From an uncultured Pseudomonadota bacterium (GTDB lineage: Bacteria; Desulfobacterota_B; Binatia; UBA9968), in assembly GCA_946478635.1 (NCBI GenBank), contig CAMLCX010000332.1, forward strand, positions 1 through 5,920: 5,920 nt of DNA, written 5' to 3'. Both the position numbers and the translations under genes were made by a program. Positions 4,791 through 5,920 of the stretch are shown here, piece after piece (positions within the stretch are counted from its first letter, which is position 1; every line of letters begins with the position of its first letter). The notes beneath the pieces were generated by a model that was not told the DNA's origin, ran no database searches, and was given only the letters and a program-made list of their open reading frames with translations.

Positions 4791-5920
4791 TTGGTCGATA
4801 GCCAACACTCGTTCACCCGCGACGAAATCGCTCCCATCATCGTCGTCAGCTTAATTTCGGCGCTTCGGCTTCTGGGAATTTTTCTCATGTTGCCGATCTT
4901 CAGCGTTTACGCGGTGCGCTACCCCGGCGCGTCGTCGGCCCTCGCCGGCCTGGCGTTCGGCATTTACGCTCTGGTGCAGTCGGTTTTTCAGATCCCGCTC
5001 GGCTGGGCCAGCGACCGATGGGGCAGAAAACCGGTGCTCGTCGGCGGTTTGGCGCTGTTTGTTATCGGCAGCGTCGGATGTGCGTTGGCGACCGATATTT
5101 ACGAGTTGATACTCGCTCGCGCCCTGCAAGGCACCGGCGCGGTTGGCTCCGTCGCTTTCGCGGCCCTGGCGGATCTCACCCGAGAAAATGTGCGCACGCA
5201 AGCCTACACGATCACAGGTATCGCCATCGGCGCTTCGTTTATGATCGGCCTTTTGGCCGGCCCTTTTCTCGCCGCTCAAATCGGCATGGGCGGGCTTTTC
5301 TACCTGCTTGCGGCGCTCGGCGCTCTGTCGATGATCCTCGCCGCAATCTGGTTTCCGCCGGCACGCCCGGACGCCAACCGCGAGGCGCCGATGGCGCTTA
5401 AACCGATTCTCTTCCATGACCATTTACGACCGATATTCATCGCGACCTTTGTCCTCTCCTTCGCTCTCAATCTGTTTTTTTTCACCTATCCACTGAGCTG
5501 GACGGCCATCGGCCTGGAGAAATTCGAACTCTGGAAAGTCTACTCGGTCATTTTTCTACCCAGTATCCTATTCGTTTTTCCCTACATACGGCGTGTCGAG
5601 AAAGAAGGTCGTTTCCGCGGCCCGATTTTGATCGGCTGGTTAACCGCCACAGTCGGCTACGGAATTTACTTGGTGGGGGCCCAGTACGATCTGCTTCTTT
5701 ACCTGAGCGGCGCGGCCTTTATGTTTGGTTACAGTATCTACCAGCCCATCCTGCCGGCGTTTCTTACGCGCCAGGTGCCGTCGAGCGGGCGCGGTGTCGC
5801 GAGCGGCGTCTACAATTCATTCAGTTTCGTCGGCTCTTCGCTCGGCGGCATCCTCGGCGGAGCGTTGATCCATATTTCGCCGTCTCTGCCTGAATTTGTC
5901 GGCGTCGCTTTGCTGCTGAT
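4791..5920 (+). CDS. MFS transporter, YajR-like (3' end beyond window)
   Basis: This is the N-terminal 376 residues of a 12-helix major facilitator carrier of the inner membrane. Such carriers usually export drugs or metabolites by proton exchange. TM1 (about 14-40) contains ALRLLGIFLMLPIF, closely like YajR. The loop after TM2 holds the motif A form GWASDRWGRKP (71-81). TM4 carries LARALQGTGA (108-117), with the conserved Arg and QGxG. TM5 has the glycine-rich GLLAGPFL motif C region (153-160). The central loop spans about 189-213. FELWKVY (245-251) and the YQPILPAFL stretch in the second half also match YajR. The C-terminal cytoplasmic YAM domain of YajR would lie past the right edge, so its presence is unknown. 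The frame is open from 4752 with no ATG until 4887, inside TM1. TTG at 4791 is the only start that leaves an ordinary N-terminus; GGAG (4774-4777) lies 13 bases before it, which is far. The substrate cannot be predicted. Confidence 0.88.
   Translation, partial: MVDSQHSFTRDEIAPIIVVSLISALRLLGIFLMLPIFSVYAVRYPGASSALAGLAFGIYALVQSVFQIPLGWASDRWGRKPVLVGGLALFVIGSVGCALATDIYELILARALQGTGAVGSVAFAALADLTRENVRTQAYTITGIAIGASFMIGLLAGPFLAAQIGMGGLFYLLAALGALSMILAAIWFPPARPDANREAPMALKPILFHDHLRPIFIATFVLSFALNLFFFTYPLSWTAIGLEKFELWKVYSVIFLPSILFVFPYIRRVEKEGRFRGPILIGWLTATVGYGIYLVGAQYDLLLYLSGAAFMFGYSIYQPILPAFLTRQVPSSGRGVASGVYNSFSFVGSSLGGILGGALIHISPSLPEFVGVALLL

Overview
This is a GC-rich, ordinary-looking chromosomal stretch of a Gram-negative-type bacterium. 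The periplasmic binding protein has a Sec signal peptide and no lipobox. The NMT1-type binding protein and the intergenic repeats with about 9-bp periodicity resemble those I associate with uncultivated soil or groundwater lineages once lumped as Deltaproteobacteria (Binatota, Tectomicrobia or Rokubacteria-like). That placement is a low-confidence inference. I see no phage, IS element, CRISPR array, tRNA or rRNA.

Layout from left to right: (1) 1-1857, minus strand: most of a type I restriction enzyme R subunit (hsdR). Its C-terminus lies beyond the left edge. Two single-base losses, near 860 and 758, split the reading frame. A good sigma70-like promoter (1876-1905) lies directly upstream, next to a strong hairpin. 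(2) 1988-2995, minus strand: an exported SsuA/TauA/NMT1-type ABC substrate-binding protein with no permease or ATPase gene beside it. (3) 2996-3143: a divergent control region with a convincing promoter for the binding protein, a palindrome over its -35 box, and a weaker candidate promoter for the next gene. (4) 3144-4022, plus strand: a small MscS-family mechanosensitive channel. (5) 4023-4790: 768 bases without a credible gene. It holds four repeat modules of different families: a 9-bp tandem array, two inverted repeats built from ~9-bp units, and a GGAATGACG-type element with a perfect hairpin. A cluster of short palindromes follows. (6) 4791-5920, plus strand: a YajR-like major facilitator efflux transporter, cut by the right edge and probably starting at TTG.

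The genes do not form an operon or a recognisable joint system. The membrane genes (channel, MFS carrier) and the binding protein each appear to be separate transcription units, and hsdR is a restriction component without hsdM or hsdS in view. I did not find a convincing new multi-gene system. The points most worth a second look are the double frameshift in hsdR and the repeat-dense intergenic region.
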